Shown here piece by piece: positions 22,958 to 35,409 of a stretch of DNA of 64,000 nt (positions are counted from its first letter, which is position 1; every line of letters begins with the position of its first letter). The notes below the pieces were generated by a model. That model searched no databases, had not been told where the DNA came from, and worked only from the letters and a program-made list of their open reading frames with translations. The position numbers were made by a program, and so were the translations under genes. Origin of the DNA: Entomohabitans teleogrylli (GTDB lineage: Bacteria; Pseudomonadota; Gammaproteobacteria; Enterobacterales; Enterobacteriaceae); contig NZ_KQ947378.1 of assembly GCF_001484765.1 (NCBI RefSeq), positions 62,001 through 126,000 on the forward strand, in the 5' to 3' direction.

Positions 22958-23363
22958 GAAGTGCCTGTCAGGTATCATTCAGGGCATGCCGCTGCCTGGA
23001 TAGCGGGTTTAGTGTCAATCCGTATTTCACCTTGTGGTGGGGCCGATGCACGAAGAAGAAACCGGGGATACCGTGAACGGTGAATCTGCCTCCGGTGCTG
23101 AATGATGGCAGAGGGTCTGCGCTTGAGTGATATCAATGAGGGTGTAAACCGAAGAGTTTAACTCACTCTCACGGTAGCCATATCCCCGAGTGGTCGCGTT
23201 CCGGAATGTTTTCATCCTGTTAGTGATACTGGATTAGCAAAGTCTCAGGGTTGTTTTGGTCCACGACAAACGGATGAATCTTCAGCATACTTTCCGACGG
23301 CTATCTCATCCTGATCATGTACTATCCCGGGCTCAAGGCGACCCGGGATAGTGGATAAGACCA
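22958..23363. other. 406-bp spacer between melR and argG
   Basis: No gene I can support. A 62-codon open frame on the minus strand (23027-23215) has no ribosome binding site or recognisable homology. The right part holds TTTGGTCCAC (23255-23264) and a perfect 11-bp inverted repeat, ACTATCCCGGG/CCCGGGATAGT (23321-23331 with 23342-23352), which follows the argG stop and probably acts as its terminator or 3' processing structure despite a weak T-run. Confidence 0.5.
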
Positions 23364-24713
<1,350 letters not shown>

Positions 24714-24746
24714 TTAATTGACTGATGAGTGACCATTTTCGCCATT

Positions 24747-24784
24747 ATTGCATTTTTATGCAAAATAAATGAGTTTTCATTTAA
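24747..24784 (-). promoter_or_regulatory. Tandem ARG boxes (ArgR operator) of argG
   Basis: TTGCATTTTTATGCAA (24748-24763) is a perfect palindrome and AATGAGTTTTCATTTA (24768-24783) a weaker one. Centres are about 20 bp apart, as expected for one ArgR hexamer. They lie 50-85 bp upstream of the argG start. Confidence 0.75.
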
Positions 24785-24921
24785 TCATCTTTTATCTATT
24801 ACCGGAAGGGATTCGTGCATATTTAGTTAAAATTTCCCTGGTGGCCACTACTGGCGGAGGGGCTTATCCATCAGCCAGAAACCGCCGGGGAATCATTCAA
24901 TGTCGGACATGGAACGCTGTG

Positions 24922-24951
24922 TTGACAGAATGTGAATTCAGGCAATATAAT
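24922..24951 (+). promoter_or_regulatory. Promoter upstream of metY-rimP-nusA-infB
   Basis: TTGACA (24922-24927), an 18-bp spacer and TATAAT (24946-24951): both hexamers are exact consensus. It lies about 90 bp before metY and directly before the tRNA-Leu-like fragment. Confidence 0.85.
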
Positions 24952-24966
24952 CTCCCCCGGTTTTAC

Positions 24967-24985
24967 GTCCCGTCTTCGGTACCAA
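24967..24985 (+). repeat. Partial copy of the tRNA-Leu 3' end
   Basis: GTCCCGTCTTCGGTACCAA matches 18 of 19 bases of the tRNA-Leu T-arm/acceptor end at 18392-18410, in the same orientation. It is not part of a complete tRNA. It could be an attachment-site scar or an old tRNA remnant upstream of metY; I have a recollection of a similar sequence upstream of E. coli metY, which would favour the latter. Confidence 0.8.
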
Positions 24986-24998
24986 ATCCCAACAATAT

Positions 24999-25027
24999 TT
25001 GCATTTTTTGCATTATCGGCGTAGAAT
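24999..25027 (+). promoter_or_regulatory. Proximal metY promoter
   Basis: TTGCAT (24999-25004), 17-bp spacer, TAGAAT (25022-25027), ending 16 bp before the mature tRNA 5' end. Confidence 0.7.
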
Positions 25028-25043
25028 TCGCCACGTTTTCGGA

Positions 25044-25120
<77 letters not shown>

Positions 25121-25238
25121 CTTTCCCTGAGAGTTGTTTTTCAAGCAGGCAGTTACGCGTCACTGGCGCTTTTATTGTCGATTTTGAAAAGAATTCTCCC
25201 GGAAAGCATCCGACTTACAAGGGTTCAGTTATATAACG

Positions 25239-25260
25239 CCCCGATTTATCGGGGTTTTTT
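25239..25260 (+). terminator. Terminator between metY and rimP
   Basis: CCCCGAT-TT-ATCGGGG followed by TTTTTT. A second, weaker hairpin (GGGC-TTTA-GGCCC at about 25283) with a long T-run follows before rimP. In E. coli, read-through of such sites links nusA expression to NusA level. Confidence 0.8.
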
Positions 25261-25319
25261 GTTATCTGACAACAGTATAACTGGGCTTTAGGCCCTTTTT
25301 TTATGTCCTGGAGGTGGCG

Positions 25320-25772
25320 TTGTCCACGTTAGAGCAAAAATTAACAGAGATGATTACAGCACCGGTCGAAGCGCTGGGTTTTGAGCTTGTCGGCATTGAA
25401 TTCGTTCGGGGTCGCACATCCACGCTGCGCATCTATATTGATAGTGAAGATGGCATCAATGTTGATGATTGTGCTGATGTCAGCCACCAGGTGAGTGCGG
25501 TACTGGACGTAGAAGATCCCATTACGGTGGCTTATAACCTGGAAGTCTCCTCACCCGGCCTCGACCGCCCCCTGTTTACGGCCGATCATTACACCCGTTT
25601 CCTGGGTGAGGACGTCTCGCTGGTACTGCGGATGGCGGTACAAAATCGCCGCAAGTGGCAGGGTGTAATCAAAGCCGTTGAGGGTGAAATGATCACAGTC
25701 ACGGTCGAAGGCAAAGATGAAGTGTTCGCGCTGAGCAATATCCAGAAAGCGAACCTGGTTCCCCACTTTTAA
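25320..25772 (+). CDS. rimP: RimP, 30S ribosome maturation factor
   Basis: The 150-aa protein is needed for efficient 30S maturation. Motifs [20 protein letters not shown] and [11 protein letters not shown] are typical. I chose the TTG at 25320 as start because GGAGG lies six bases upstream and the length then equals E. coli RimP; a GTG at 25314 would fall on the ribosome binding site. nusA begins 28 bp later. Confidence 0.95.
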   Translation: MSTLEQKLTEMITAPVEALGFELVGIEFVRGRTSTLRIYIDSEDGINVDDCADVSHQVSAVLDVEDPITVAYNLEVSSPGLDRPLFTADHYTRFLGEDVSLVLRMAVQNRRKWQGVIKAVEGEMITVTVEGKDEVFALSNIQKANLVPHF

Positions 25773-25799
25773 ACAGTCCGGATTGAGGCGAAACCCAGG

Positions 25800-27287
25800 A
25801 TGAACAAAGAAATTTTGGCTGTTGTAGAAGCTGTTTCTAACGAAAAAGCGGTTCCGCGCGAAAAGATTTTCGAGGCGCTGGAAAGTGCTCTGGCAACGGC
25901 GACAAAAAAGAAATACGAGCAAGAGATTGATGTGCGCGTCAGCATCGATCGTAAGAGCGGCGATTTTGATACTTTCCGCCGCTGGGTCGTGGTTGAAGAA
26001 GTGACCATGCCGACCCGGGAAATCACCCTGGATGCGGCGCGTTTCGAAGACCCGTCCCTGAATGTCGGCGATTATGTAGAAGATCAGATTGAATCTGTCA
26101 CTTTCGACCGCATTACGACGCAAACGGCGAAACAGGTAATCGTTCAAAAGGTTCGTGAAGCTGAACGCGCAATGGTTGTGGATCAATTCCGCGAGCATGA
26201 AGGTGAGATAATCACCGGCGTGGTGAAAAAAGTGAACCGTGAAAACATCACTCTGGATCTGGGCAATAACGCCGAAGCGGTGATTCTGCGCGAAGATATG
26301 CTGCCGCGTGAAAACTTCCGCCCTGGCGATCGTATTCGCGGCGTGCTGTATGCTGTTCGCCCGGAAGCGCGCGGCGCTCAGCTGTTTGTCACCCGTTCCA
26401 AACCGGAAATGTTGATCGAACTGTTCCGCATTGAAGTGCCTGAAATTGGCGAAGAAGTCATTGAGATTAAAGCCGCAGCCCGCGATCCGGGGTCCCGCGC
26501 CAAAATCGCTGTGAAAACCAACGATAAGCGTATTGATCCGGTCGGCGCCTGTGTCGGTATGCGTGGTGCGCGCGTTCAGGCGGTATCAACCGAACTGGGC
26601 GGCGAGCGTATCGATATTGTGCTGTGGGACGATAACCCGGCGCAATTTGTGATCAACGCCATGGCGCCGGCAGACGTAGCGTCTATCGTGGTGGACGAAG
26701 ATAAGCACACCATGGATATCGCCGTTGAAGCGGGTAACCTGGCGCAGGCCATTGGTCGTAACGGCCAGAACGTACGCCTGGCGTCGCAGCTGAGCGGCTG
26801 GGAACTCAACGTTATGACCGTTGAAGACCTGCAGGCCAAGCACCAGGCTGAAGCGCATGCGGCGATTGATACGTTTACGAAGTATCTCGATATCGATGAA
26901 GATTTCGCCACAGTACTGGTAGAAGAAGGCTTCTCCACGCTCGAAGAACTGGCCTGGGTGCCGATGAAAGAGCTGCTGGAGATCGATGGCCTGGATGAAC
27001 CGACCGTAGAAGCATTACGCGAGCGCGCTAAAAACGCGCTCACCACCCTGGCGCTGGCCCAGGAAGAGAGCCTCGGCGATAACAAGCCGCAGGAAGATCT
27101 GCTCAACCTTGAGGGGATGGATCGTACTCTCGCACTGAAACTGGCCGCCCGTGGAGTTTGTTCGCTGGAAGACCTCGCCGAACAGGGCGTGGACGACCTG
27201 TCAGATATTGAAGGGCTCACCAATGAAAAAGCCGGTGAATTGATCATGGCTGCCCGCAATATTTGTTGGTTTGGCGATGAAGCGTAA
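25800..27287 (+). CDS. nusA: NusA, transcription elongation/termination factor
   Basis: The 495-aa protein has an N-terminal RNA-polymerase-binding domain, an S1 domain ([20 protein letters not shown]), two KH domains ([35 protein letters not shown]) and two C-terminal acidic repeats, as in the gamma-proteobacterial form. It promotes pausing, hairpin termination and, with lambda N or Nus factors, antitermination. It is the same length as in E. coli, between rimP and infB. Confidence 0.98.
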   Translation: MNKEILAVVEAVSNEKAVPREKIFEALESALATATKKKYEQEIDVRVSIDRKSGDFDTFRRWVVVEEVTMPTREITLDAARFEDPSLNVGDYVEDQIESVTFDRITTQTAKQVIVQKVREAERAMVVDQFREHEGEIITGVVKKVNRENITLDLGNNAEAVILREDMLPRENFRPGDRIRGVLYAVRPEARGAQLFVTRSKPEMLIELFRIEVPEIGEEVIEIKAAARDPGSRAKIAVKTNDKRIDPVGACVGMRGARVQAVSTELGGERIDIVLWDDNPAQFVINAMAPADVASIVVDEDKHTMDIAVEAGNLAQAIGRNGQNVRLASQLSGWELNVMTVEDLQAKHQAEAHAAIDTFTKYLDIDEDFATVLVEEGFSTLEELAWVPMKELLEIDGLDEPTVEALRERAKNALTTLALAQEESLGDNKPQEDLLNLEGMDRTLALKLAARGVCSLEDLAEQGVDDLSDIEGLTNEKAGELIMAARNICWFGDEA

Positions 27288-27311
27288 TAAACTGTAGCAG
27301 GAAGGAACAGC

Positions 27312-29993
27312 ATGACAGATGTAACCGTAAAAACGCTGGCTGCAGAGATTCAGACCTCCGTGGATCGCCTGGTACAGCAATTTGCTGATGCAGGGATCCC
27401 GAAGTCCGCTGAAGACTCTGTAACGGCACAAGAGAAACAAACGCTGCTTGCTCACCTGAACCGTGAACATGGTTCCGGGCCGGACAAGTTGACTTTACAG
27501 CGCAAAACGCGCAGTACTTTGAGCATTCAGGGTACCGGTGGTAAAAGTAAGTCGGTACAAATTGAAGTCCGCAAAAAACGCACCTTTGTAAAACGTGATC
27601 CGCTGGAGGCTGAGCGTCTCGCCGCGGAAGAACAGGCGAAGCGTGAGGCGGAAGAGAAAGCCCGTCGTGAGGCAGAAGAAACTGCCAGACGCGAGGCGCA
27701 GGAAAAAGCGAAACGCGAAGCTGAAGAACAGGCTAAGCGTGACGTCGCTGAACAGGCGAAACGTGAAGCTGCGGAAAAAGACAAAGTGATTAACCAACAA
27801 TCTGACGAATCGACCAAAAGCGCCCAGGCCGAGAAAGCCCGTCGTGAAGCTGAAGCGGCGGAACTGAAGCGTAAGGCGGAAGAAGAAGCGCGTCGTAAAC
27901 TCGAAGAGAGTGCCCGTCTGGCGGCGGAAGAAGCGCGTCGTCTGGCGGAAGAAAGCGAAAGCCGCTGGACCAATAAAGATGAGAGCGATGAGGGGAGCGA
28001 CTATCACGTCACGACATCCCAGCACGCTCGTCAGGCGGAAGACGACAGCGATCGCGAAGTGGAAGGCGGCCGTGGCCGCGGCCGCAACGCGAAAGCGGCC
28101 CGCCCGAAGAAAACCAACAAGCATGCGGAATCTAAAGCCGATCGCGAAGAGGCCCGCGCTGCCATCCGCGGTGGTAAAGGCGGCAGGCGTAAAGGCAGCG
28201 CGCTGCAGCAGGGCTTCCAGAAGCCCGCTCAGGCCGTTAACCGTGACGTAATGATTGGCGAAACCATCACCGTGGCTGAACTGGCCAACAAAATGGCGGT
28301 GAAAGGTTCTCAGGTCATTAAAGCAATGATGAAGATGGGCGCAATGGCGACCATTAACCAGGTCATCGATCAGGAAACCGCACAGCTGGTTGCTGAAGAG
28401 ATGGGCCACAAAGTCATTCTGCGTCGCGAGAACGAGCTGGAAGAGGCGGTAATGAGCGACCGTGATACCGGTGCTCAGGCTGAGCCGCGCGCGCCGGTTG
28501 TGACCATCATGGGTCACGTCGACCATGGTAAAACCTCGCTGCTCGACTACATTCGCTCCACCAAAGTGGCCTCCGGCGAAGCGGGTGGTATTACCCAGCA
28601 CATTGGTGCGTACCACGTGCAGACCGACAACGGTATGATCACCTTCCTGGATACCCCAGGCCACGCCGCGTTTACCGCTATGCGTGCTCGCGGCGCCCAG
28701 GCGACGGATATCGTGGTACTGGTAGTGGCCGCGGACGACGGTGTGATGCCGCAGACGATTGAAGCTATCCAGCATGCCAAAGCGGCGCAGGTGCCGGTTG
28801 TGGTGGCGGTGAACAAAATCGATAAGCCGGAAGCCGATCCGGATCGCGTGAAAAACGAACTGTCCCAGTACGGCATCATTCCGGAAGAGTGGGGCGGCGA
28901 AAGCCAGTTTGTCCACGTTTCCGCGAAAGCCGGTACCGGTATTGATGAGCTGCTGGACGCTATCCTGTTGCAGGCGGAAGTTCTGGAGCTGAAAGCGGTA
29001 CGCAGTGGCATGGCCAGCGGCGTGGTTATCGAATCGTTCCTCGACAAAGGCCGCGGCCCGGTTGCGTCCGTACTGGTACGCGAAGGTACTCTGCATAAAG
29101 GCGATATCGTTCTGTGTGGCTTCGAGTATGGCCGCGTGCGCGCGATGCGCGACGAACTGGGTCAGGAAGTTTCTGAAGCCGGTCCGTCTATTCCGGTGGA
29201 GATCCTCGGCCTGTCCGGCGTTCCGGCTGCCGGTGATGAAGTCACCGTGGTGCGTGACGAGAAGAAAGCCCGTGAAGTGGCGCTCTATCGTCAGGGTAAA
29301 TTCCGCGAAGTGAAACTGGCTCGCCAGCAGAAACTCAAGCTGGAGAACATGTTCGCGAACATGGCCGAAGGCGAAGTGTCCGAAGTGAATATCGTGCTGA
29401 AAGCCGATGTTCAGGGCTCTGTGGAAGCTATTACCGATTCGCTGCTGAAACTGTCTACTGACGAAGTGAAAGTCAAGATTATCGGTTCCGGCGTTGGTGG
29501 TATCACCGAAACCGATGCTACCCTGGCAGCCGCGTCCAACGCGATTCTGGTCGGCTTCAACGTCCGTGCCGATGCTTCGGCCCGCCGGGTGATTGAGGCG
29601 GAAAGCCTGGATCTGCGTTACTACTCCGTCATCTATAACCTGATCGACGAAGTGAAAGCGGCGATGAGCGGTATGCTGTCTCCGGAGCTGAAACAGCAGA
29701 TTATCGGTCTGGCTGAAGTCCGTGACGTGTTCAAATCACCGAAATTCGGCGCCATCGCAGGCTGTATGGTTACCGAAGGCGTGGTCAAACGTCACAACCC
29801 GATCCGCGTACTGCGCGATAACGTGGTTATCTATGAAGGCGAGCTGGAATCTCTGCGCCGCTTCAAAGATGACGTGAACGAAGTCCGTAACGGGATGGAA
29901 TGCGGTATCGGCGTGAAGAACTATAACGACGTACGCACCGGCGATGTCATCGAAGTGTTCGAAGTGATCGAAATTCAGCGTACCATTTCCTGA
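27312..29993 (+). CDS. infB: InfB, translation initiation factor IF2
   Basis: The 893-aa GTPase delivers fMet-tRNA to the 30S P site and promotes subunit joining. The N-terminus holds an IF2N domain and a long charged, helical segment built of Arg/Lys/Glu/Ala repeats (about residues 97-220), then a second IF2N domain, G domain ([17 protein letters not shown]) and C-terminal fMet-tRNA-binding domain. The GTG codon (27786) corresponding to the E. coli IF2-2 restart is kept, but the ATG used for IF2-3 is absent; the equivalent sequence reads QSDESTKS. Confidence 0.98.
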   Translation: MTDVTVKTLAAEIQTSVDRLVQQFADAGIPKSAEDSVTAQEKQTLLAHLNREHGSGPDKLTLQRKTRSTLSIQGTGGKSKSVQIEVRKKRTFVKRDPLEAERLAAEEQAKREAEEKARREAEETARREAQEKAKREAEEQAKRDVAEQAKREAAEKDKVINQQSDESTKSAQAEKARREAEAAELKRKAEEEARRKLEESARLAAEEARRLAEESESRWTNKDESDEGSDYHVTTSQHARQAEDDSDREVEGGRGRGRNAKAARPKKTNKHAESKADREEARAAIRGGKGGRRKGSALQQGFQKPAQAVNRDVMIGETITVAELANKMAVKGSQVIKAMMKMGAMATINQVIDQETAQLVAEEMGHKVILRRENELEEAVMSDRDTGAQAEPRAPVVTIMGHVDHGKTSLLDYIRSTKVASGEAGGITQHIGAYHVQTDNGMITFLDTPGHAAFTAMRARGAQATDIVVLVVAADDGVMPQTIEAIQHAKAAQVPVVVAVNKIDKPEADPDRVKNELSQYGIIPEEWGGESQFVHVSAKAGTGIDELLDAILLQAEVLELKAVRSGMASGVVIESFLDKGRGPVASVLVREGTLHKGDIVLCGFEYGRVRAMRDELGQEVSEAGPSIPVEILGLSGVPAAGDEVTVVRDEKKAREVALYRQGKFREVKLARQQKLKLENMFANMAEGEVSEVNIVLKADVQGSVEAITDSLLKLSTDEVKVKIIGSGVGGITETDATLAAASNAILVGFNVRADASARRVIEAESLDLRYYSVIYNLIDEVKAAMSGMLSPELKQQIIGLAEVRDVFKSPKFGAIAGCMVTEGVVKRHNPIRVLRDNVVIYEGELESLRRFKDDVNEVRNGMECGIGVKNYNDVRTGDVIEVFEVIEIQRTIS

Positions 29994-30068
29994 TACACCC
30001 GGTAGTGACAAGGTAAGTAATACTCTGAAGGGGGCTATGGCCCCCTTATTAGTCTGGAGAATAACATC

Positions 30069-30473
30069 ATGGCGAAAGAATTTGGTCGCCCGCAGCGCGT
30101 GGCGCAGGAAATGCAGAAAGAGATTGCCATCATCCTGCAGCGCGAAATTAAAGATCCGCGCGTCGGATTGATGACAACCGTTTCCGGGGTGGAGATCTCC
30201 CGGGATCTGGCCTACGCCAAAGTGTACGTCACTTTCCTGAACGATCAGGACGAAAAAGCAGTAAAAGAAGGTGTAAAGGCATTGCAGGACGCGTCCGGCT
30301 ATATCCGTACGCTGCTGGGTAAAGCGATGCGTCTGCGCATCGTGCCGGAACTGACGTTCTTCTATGATAACTCGCTGGTGGAAGGGATGCGTATGTCCAA
30401 TCTGGTGACCAACGTGGTGAAACATGATGAAGAGCGCCGCGTAAATCCGGCGGACGATTCGAAGGAGGACTGA
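30069..30473 (+). CDS. rbfA: RbfA, ribosome-binding factor A
   Basis: The 134-aa KH-fold protein binds free 30S subunits and helps mature the 5' end of 16S rRNA; it matters for growth in the cold. It begins [20 protein letters not shown] and includes [18 protein letters not shown] hairpin (AAGGGGGC/GCCCCCTT, 30028-30047) without a good T-run lies between infB and rbfA. Its stop overlaps the truB start (TGATG). Confidence 0.97.
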   Translation: MAKEFGRPQRVAQEMQKEIAIILQREIKDPRVGLMTTVSGVEISRDLAYAKVYVTFLNDQDEKAVKEGVKALQDASGYIRTLLGKAMRLRIVPELTFFYDNSLVEGMRMSNLVTNVVKHDEERRVNPADDSKED

Positions 30474-31417
30474 TGAGTCGTCCTCGTCGTCGCGGTCGCG
30501 ACGTTCACGGCGTGCTGTTGCTTGATAAGCCGCAGGGCGCGTCGTCAAACGATGTGCTGCAAAAAGTTAAGCGGATTTTTAACGCTAACCGCGCCGGTCA
30601 TACCGGCGCGCTCGATCCTCTGGCTACCGGTATGCTACCGATTTGCCTGGGCGAGGCCACGAAATTTTCCCGCTACCTGCTGGATTCTGACAAACGTTAC
30701 CGGGTAATCGCGAAGCTCGGTCAGCGCACCGATACTTCCGACGCTGACGGCAAAGTCGTCGAGCAGCGGGCGGTAAATTTCAGCAATCAGCAATTGCTTG
30801 AGGCGCTGGACTGCTTTCGCGGCGCCACGCAACAGGTTCCGTCGATGTATTCGGCGCTGAAACACCAGGGCAGGCCGCTGTATGAATACGCTCGCCAGGG
30901 CATCGAGGTGCCCAGAGAGGCGCGTCCTATTGTGGTGTATGAACTGCTGTTTATTCGCCATGAAGAGGATGAGCTGGAGCTGGAGATCCACTGTTCCAAA
31001 GGAACCTATATTCGCACCATCATTGACGATTTGGGTGAGAAGCTGGGATGCGGCGCGCATGTGATTTTCCTGCGTCGTCTGGCGGTGAGTAAATATCCGG
31101 TCGACAAAATGGTTACCCTGGAACAGTTAAGAATGTTGCAGGAGCAGGCCGAGGCGCAGGGCATTGCGGCAGATGAATTGCTGGATCCGCTGCTGATGCC
31201 GATGGACAGTCCGGCGGCGGAATTCCCGGCGGTGAATATTCCCCCGGCGGTTGCGGGATATTTCAGGAACGGACAGGCTGTCCGGGCCGCCGGCGCGCCG
31301 GCAGCCGGGCTGGTGCGGGTGACCGAAGGGGATGAGCAACGATTTATCGGTATGGGTGAAATTGACGATCAAGGCCGGGTGGCGCCCCGCCGTCTGGTGG
31401 TGGAGTTCCCGGCATAA
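30473..31417 (+). CDS. truB: TruB, tRNA pseudouridine-55 synthase
   Basis: The 314-aa enzyme forms pseudouridine 55 in the T-loop of tRNAs and also acts as a tRNA chaperone. The catalytic Asp lies in [12 protein letters not shown] (Asp48 by E. coli numbering), followed by KRYR and the [16 protein letters not shown] motif; a C-terminal PUA-like domain follows. It overlaps rbfA by one base and precedes the rpsO promoter. Confidence 0.97.
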   Translation: MSRPRRRGRDVHGVLLLDKPQGASSNDVLQKVKRIFNANRAGHTGALDPLATGMLPICLGEATKFSRYLLDSDKRYRVIAKLGQRTDTSDADGKVVEQRAVNFSNQQLLEALDCFRGATQQVPSMYSALKHQGRPLYEYARQGIEVPREARPIVVYELLFIRHEEDELELEIHCSKGTYIRTIIDDLGEKLGCGAHVIFLRRLAVSKYPVDKMVTLEQLRMLQEQAEAQGIAADELLDPLLMPMDSPAAEFPAVNIPPAVAGYFRNGQAVRAAGAPAAGLVRVTEGDEQRFIGMGEIDDQGRVAPRRLVVEFPA

Positions 31418-31429
31418 ACCGTCGTCACC

Positions 31430-31458
31430 TTGCGATAACAGGCCGTGACGGGTAGAAT
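31430..31458 (+). promoter_or_regulatory. rpsO promoter
   Basis: TTGCGA (31430-31435), 17-bp spacer, TAGAAT (31453-31458), just after truB. The ~105-nt leader that follows would carry the S15 autoregulatory fold known from E. coli. Confidence 0.7.
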
Positions 31459-31565
31459 GTTCCGGCTTAACCAGGCGGTAATTTGCTGTGCATTTTCGCC
31501 GCCTGCTCGGGTTGCTGAATTAGAGATCGGCACCCTTAATTTTTTATCTATAATTCTGGAGTTGA

Positions 31566-31838
<273 letters not shown>

Positions 31839-31854
31839 CTCTTGCCAGTTTCGG

Positions 31855-31884
31855 AAAAGGGGCCTTCAGAAAGGCCCCTTTTTT
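31855..31884 (+). terminator. rpsO terminator
   Basis: AAAAGGGGCC-loop-GGCCCCTTTTTT hairpin, 17 bp after the rpsO stop. Partial read-through into pnp is known in E. coli. Confidence 0.92.
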
Positions 31885-31955
31885 CAACCAAACCGCAGCA
31901 ATTTCGTGGAAAGTCATGTATTGTTGCAAAAATGGATTTCTGTTGCAGAGGTTCG

Positions 31956-32010
31956 CGCGGCTAATGAGAGGCTTTATCCGCCAGGCGGATTAGGGTTGTC
32001 ATTAGTCGCG
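31956..32010 (+). promoter_or_regulatory. pnp leader stem-loop (RNase III-type site)
   Basis: CGCGGCTAATGA (31956-31967) pairs with TCATTAGTCGCG (31999-32010), allowing one G-U pair, around a structured loop. In E. coli a long stem at this place is cut by RNase III, which lets PNPase repress its own mRNA. Confidence 0.7.
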
Positions 32011-32085
32011 AGGATGCGATGGAGATCGGGTGTTAACAGTGGCATGGCCGGTGGCGTGCCGCTATTCATTTGAAAGGACAACATT

Positions 32086-34218
32086 TTGCTTAATCCGATC
32101 GTTCGTAAATTCCAGTATGGTCAACATACGGTTACGCTTGAAACCGGTATGATGGCGCGCCAGGCAACGGCCGCCGTAATGGTCAGCATGGACGATACCG
32201 CGGTATTCGTTACCGTGGTTGGCGCCAAAAAAGCTAAACCGGGTCAGGACTTTTTCCCGCTGACGGTGAACTACCAGGAACGTACTTATGCTGCCGGCCG
32301 TATCCCGGGCAGTTTCTTCCGCCGTGAAGGTCGCCCGAGCGAAGGGGAAACCCTGATCGCCCGTCTGATCGACCGCCCGGTTCGTCCGCTGTTCCCGGAA
32401 GGTTTTGTTAACGAAGTGCAGGTGATTGCGACTGTCGTTTCTGTAAACCCGCAGGTTAACCCGGATATCGTCGCGATGATTGGCGCTTCTGCTGCGCTGT
32501 CACTGTCCGGTATCCCGTTCAATGGTCCGATTGGCGCGGCGCGCGTGGGCTACATCAACGATCAGTATGTCCTTAACCCGACGGCCGAAGAGCTGAAATC
32601 CAGCAAACTGGATCTGGTGGTTGCCGGTACAGAAGCGGCAGTACTGATGGTGGAATCAGAAGCCGATCTGCTGAGTGAAGATCAGATGCTGGGCGCCGTG
32701 GTGTTTGGTCACGAGCAGCAGCAGATCGTGATTCAGAACATCAATGACCTGGTGAAAGAAGCGGGCAAACCTCGCTGGGACTGGCAGCCGGAAGCGGTCA
32801 ACGAAGCGCTGAACGCGCGCGTTGCTGCGCTGGCCGAAGCGCGTCTGAGCGATGCTTACCGCATCACCGACAAGCAAGAACGTTATGCTCAGGTTGATGT
32901 GATCAAGTCTGACGTTATCGCCGCTCTGACTGCCGAAGATGAAACTCTCGACGCCAATGAGCTGGGCGAAATTCTGCACGCTATCGAGAAAAACGTGGTG
33001 CGTAGCCGCGTGCTGGCTGGCGAGCCGCGTATCGATGGCCGCGAAAAAGATATGATCCGTGGGCTGGACGTACGTACCGGCGTACTGCCGCGTACTCACG
33101 GTTCCGCGCTGTTTACCCGTGGTGAAACTCAGGCGCTGGTTGCCGCAACGCTGGGTACCGCGCGCGACGCTCAGGTTATCGATGAACTGATGGGCGAGCG
33201 TACGGATTCCTTCCTGTTCCACTATAACTTCCCTCCATACTCCGTAGGTGAAACGGGGATGGTCGGTTCGCCGAAGCGCCGTGAAATTGGTCATGGTCGC
33301 CTGGCGAAGCGCGGCGTATTGGCCGTGATGCCGACGATGGAAGAGTTCCCGTACACCGTTCGCGTTGTGTCGGAAATCACCGAATCCAACGGTTCTTCCT
33401 CAATGGCTTCTGTCTGTGGCGCGTCACTGGCGCTGATGGACGCCGGGGTGCCGATCAAAGCGGCGGTAGCCGGTATTGCCATGGGTCTGGTGAAAGAAGG
33501 CGACAACTATGTTGTTCTGTCCGATATTCTCGGCGACGAAGATCATCTGGGCGATATGGACTTCAAAGTAGCGGGTTCCCGCGATGGTATCTCTGCCCTG
33601 CAGATGGATATCAAAATTGAAGGTATCACCAAAGAAATCATGCAGGTTGCGCTGAACCAGGCGAAGGGCGCGCGTCTGCACATCCTGGGCGTAATGGAAC
33701 AGGCTATCAATGCCCCGCGCGGCGATATCTCTGAGTTCGCGCCGCGTATTCATACCATTAAGATCAACCCGGATAAGATCAAAGACGTGATCGGTAAGGG
33801 TGGTTCGGTAATTCGCGCGCTGACCGAAGAGACTGGCACGACTATCGAAATCGAAGATGACGGTACTGTGAAGATCGCTGCGACCGACGGTGATAAAGCG
33901 AAGCACGCGATTCGCCGCATTGAAGAGATCACCGCGGAGATCGAAGTTGGCCGTATCTACAATGGTAAAGTGACCCGTATCGTTGACTTTGGCGCCTTTG
34001 TGGCCATTGGCGGCGGTAAAGAAGGTCTGGTGCATATTTCTCAGATCGCCGACAAGCGCGTAGAGAAAGTGACTGATTATCTGCAGATGGGTCAGGAAGT
34101 GCCGGTGAAGGTACTGGAAGTTGATCGCCAGGGCCGCGTTCGTCTGAGCATTAAAGAAGCCACTGCGGCGGCTCCGGCAGCGGAGTCTGCAGCACCAGCC
34201 GCGCCTGAAGCCGAGTAA
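32086..34218 (+). CDS. pnp: Pnp, polynucleotide phosphorylase
   Basis: The 710-aa 3'-5' phosphorolytic exonuclease is a core part of the RNA degradosome. Two RNase PH-like domains are present ([39 protein letters not shown]), then a KH domain ([17 protein letters not shown]) and an S1 domain ([20 protein letters not shown]). It starts with TTG, as in E. coli, preceded by AAAGGA. The Ala/Pro-rich C-terminal tail varies. Confidence 0.98.
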   Translation: MLNPIVRKFQYGQHTVTLETGMMARQATAAVMVSMDDTAVFVTVVGAKKAKPGQDFFPLTVNYQERTYAAGRIPGSFFRREGRPSEGETLIARLIDRPVRPLFPEGFVNEVQVIATVVSVNPQVNPDIVAMIGASAALSLSGIPFNGPIGAARVGYINDQYVLNPTAEELKSSKLDLVVAGTEAAVLMVESEADLLSEDQMLGAVVFGHEQQQIVIQNINDLVKEAGKPRWDWQPEAVNEALNARVAALAEARLSDAYRITDKQERYAQVDVIKSDVIAALTAEDETLDANELGEILHAIEKNVVRSRVLAGEPRIDGREKDMIRGLDVRTGVLPRTHGSALFTRGETQALVAATLGTARDAQVIDELMGERTDSFLFHYNFPPYSVGETGMVGSPKRREIGHGRLAKRGVLAVMPTMEEFPYTVRVVSEITESNGSSSMASVCGASLALMDAGVPIKAAVAGIAMGLVKEGDNYVVLSDILGDEDHLGDMDFKVAGSRDGISALQMDIKIEGITKEIMQVALNQAKGARLHILGVMEQAINAPRGDISEFAPRIHTIKINPDKIKDVIGKGGSVIRALTEETGTTIEIEDDGTVKIAATDGDKAKHAIRRIEEITAEIEVGRIYNGKVTRIVDFGAFVAIGGGKEGLVHISQIADKRVEKVTDYLQMGQEVPVKVLEVDRQGRVRLSIKEATAAAPAAESAAPAAPEAE

Positions 34219-34233
34219 TTCAGGCCGCTGATT

Positions 34234-34261
34234 CAGCTCTCTGTGGCGACATGGAGAGCTG
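34234..34261 (+). terminator. Hairpin after pnp
   Basis: CAGCTCTC/GAGAGCTG perfect 8-bp stem, then a second hairpin AGGGC/GCCCT with TTTT at about 34269-34291. Together they form the pnp 3' end and leave a leader for nlpI. Confidence 0.6.
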
Positions 34262-34339
34262 CTTATTAGAGGGCAGGACACGCCCTTTTGCAGCCGGGGG
34301 ACAGGACGTTCATCCAATTGTTGTCTTCGGGAGTGGGAA

Positions 34340-35224
34340 ATGAAGCCTTTTTTGCGCTGGTGTCTTGTTGCGACAGCTCTTACGCTGGCGGGATGCAGCA
34401 ACTCTGCCTGGCGTAAGAACGAAGTGCTCGCGGTGCCATTGCAGCCGACTTTGCAGCAAGAAGTCATTCTGGCGCGCATGGAGCAGATTCTTGCCAGTCG
34501 GGCTTTAACCGATGACGAACGCGCACAGCTTTTATATGAGCGCGGAGTATTGTATGATAGCCTCGGTCTGCGGGCACTGGCGCGTAACGATTTTTCGCAA
34601 GCGCTGGCCATAAGACCTGATATGCCTGAAGTATTCAATTACTTAGGCATTTATTTAACGCAGGCAGGCAATTTTGATGCTGCCTATGAAGCGTTTGATT
34701 CTGTACTTGAGCTTGATCCAACTTACAACTACGCGTACTTGAACCGTGGTATCGCCCTGTATTACGGGGGCCGTTACCGGTTAGCGCAAGATGATCTGCT
34801 GGCGTTTTATCAAGACGATCCCAATGATCCTTTCCGCAGTCTCTGGCTCTACGTTGTAGAGAGCAGACTGGATGGAAAACAGGCCAAAGCGGCGCTACAG
34901 CAGCGCTTCGATAAGGCGACCAAAGATCAATGGGGATGGAATATCGTCGAATTCTACCTGGGCAATATTAGCGAGAAAACGCTAATGGAGCGCCTTCAGG
35001 CAGACGCAACGGATAACACCTCGCTCGCTGAGCATCTCAGTGAAACCAACTTCTATTTAGGTAAGTATTACCTAAGTCTGGGGGATAGGGACAGCGCTGC
35101 GGCTCTGTTCAAATTAGCGGTTGCCAACAACGTCCATAATTTTGTTGAGCACCGTTATGCATTGTTGGAATTAGCGCTCTTGGGCCAGGAGCAAGACGAC
35201 CTGGCAGAATCGGACCAGCAATAG
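34340..35224 (+). CDS. nlpI: NlpI, TPR outer-membrane lipoprotein
   Basis: The 294-aa lipoprotein has a signal peptide with lipobox LAGC and acylated Cys19, followed by tetratricopeptide repeats ([40 protein letters not shown]). NlpI is an adaptor for the Prc protease and for peptidoglycan hydrolases such as MepS. The length equals E. coli NlpI. It lies between pnp and deaD, as in E. coli. Confidence 0.97.
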   Translation: MKPFLRWCLVATALTLAGCSNSAWRKNEVLAVPLQPTLQQEVILARMEQILASRALTDDERAQLLYERGVLYDSLGLRALARNDFSQALAIRPDMPEVFNYLGIYLTQAGNFDAAYEAFDSVLELDPTYNYAYLNRGIALYYGGRYRLAQDDLLAFYQDDPNDPFRSLWLYVVESRLDGKQAKAALQQRFDKATKDQWGWNIVEFYLGNISEKTLMERLQADATDNTSLAEHLSETNFYLGKYYLSLGDRDSAAALFKLAVANNVHNFVEHRYALLELALLGQEQDDLAESDQQ

Positions 35225-35328
35225 CTGACGGACATTATCAGCCCAAAACGTTTTGTAAGTCATCGCCTTAACAGGCGAGGGCGTTTTGTTCGTCGATTAA
35301 CCTACTTTGAGCCGGTTCACACTTTTCA

Positions 35329-35409
35329 ATGAAAATTGCAGAACATTTTCACGACGAGTTATGTAGACTGGCCGCCAATGAACCAGAGGCATTTGTACTA
35401 CATGGCTGA
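35329..35409 (+). CDS. yrbN: YrbN, 26-residue leader-type peptide
   Basis: ATG at 35329 opens 26 codons ([20 protein letters not shown], then AFVLHG) ending in TGA at 35407-35409. The peptide matches E. coli YrbN in length and most residues. Its last codons overlap the deaD start in another frame (ATGGCTGA), so its translation probably influences deaD initiation. Function of the peptide itself is unknown. Confidence 0.85.
   Translation: MKIAEHFHDELCRLAANEPEAFVLHG

Noticed and set aside
23027-23215. 62-codon minus-strand open frame between melR and argG
   Set aside because: No ribosome binding site, no recognised family, low complexity of evidence; listed only as part of the spacer.
27600-27960. 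Tandem-looking repeat region in infB (GAAGCGGAAGA-type words)
   Set aside because: It codes for the charged helical segment of IF2, with irregular repeat length and no spacers, so it is neither a CRISPR array nor a satellite repeat.
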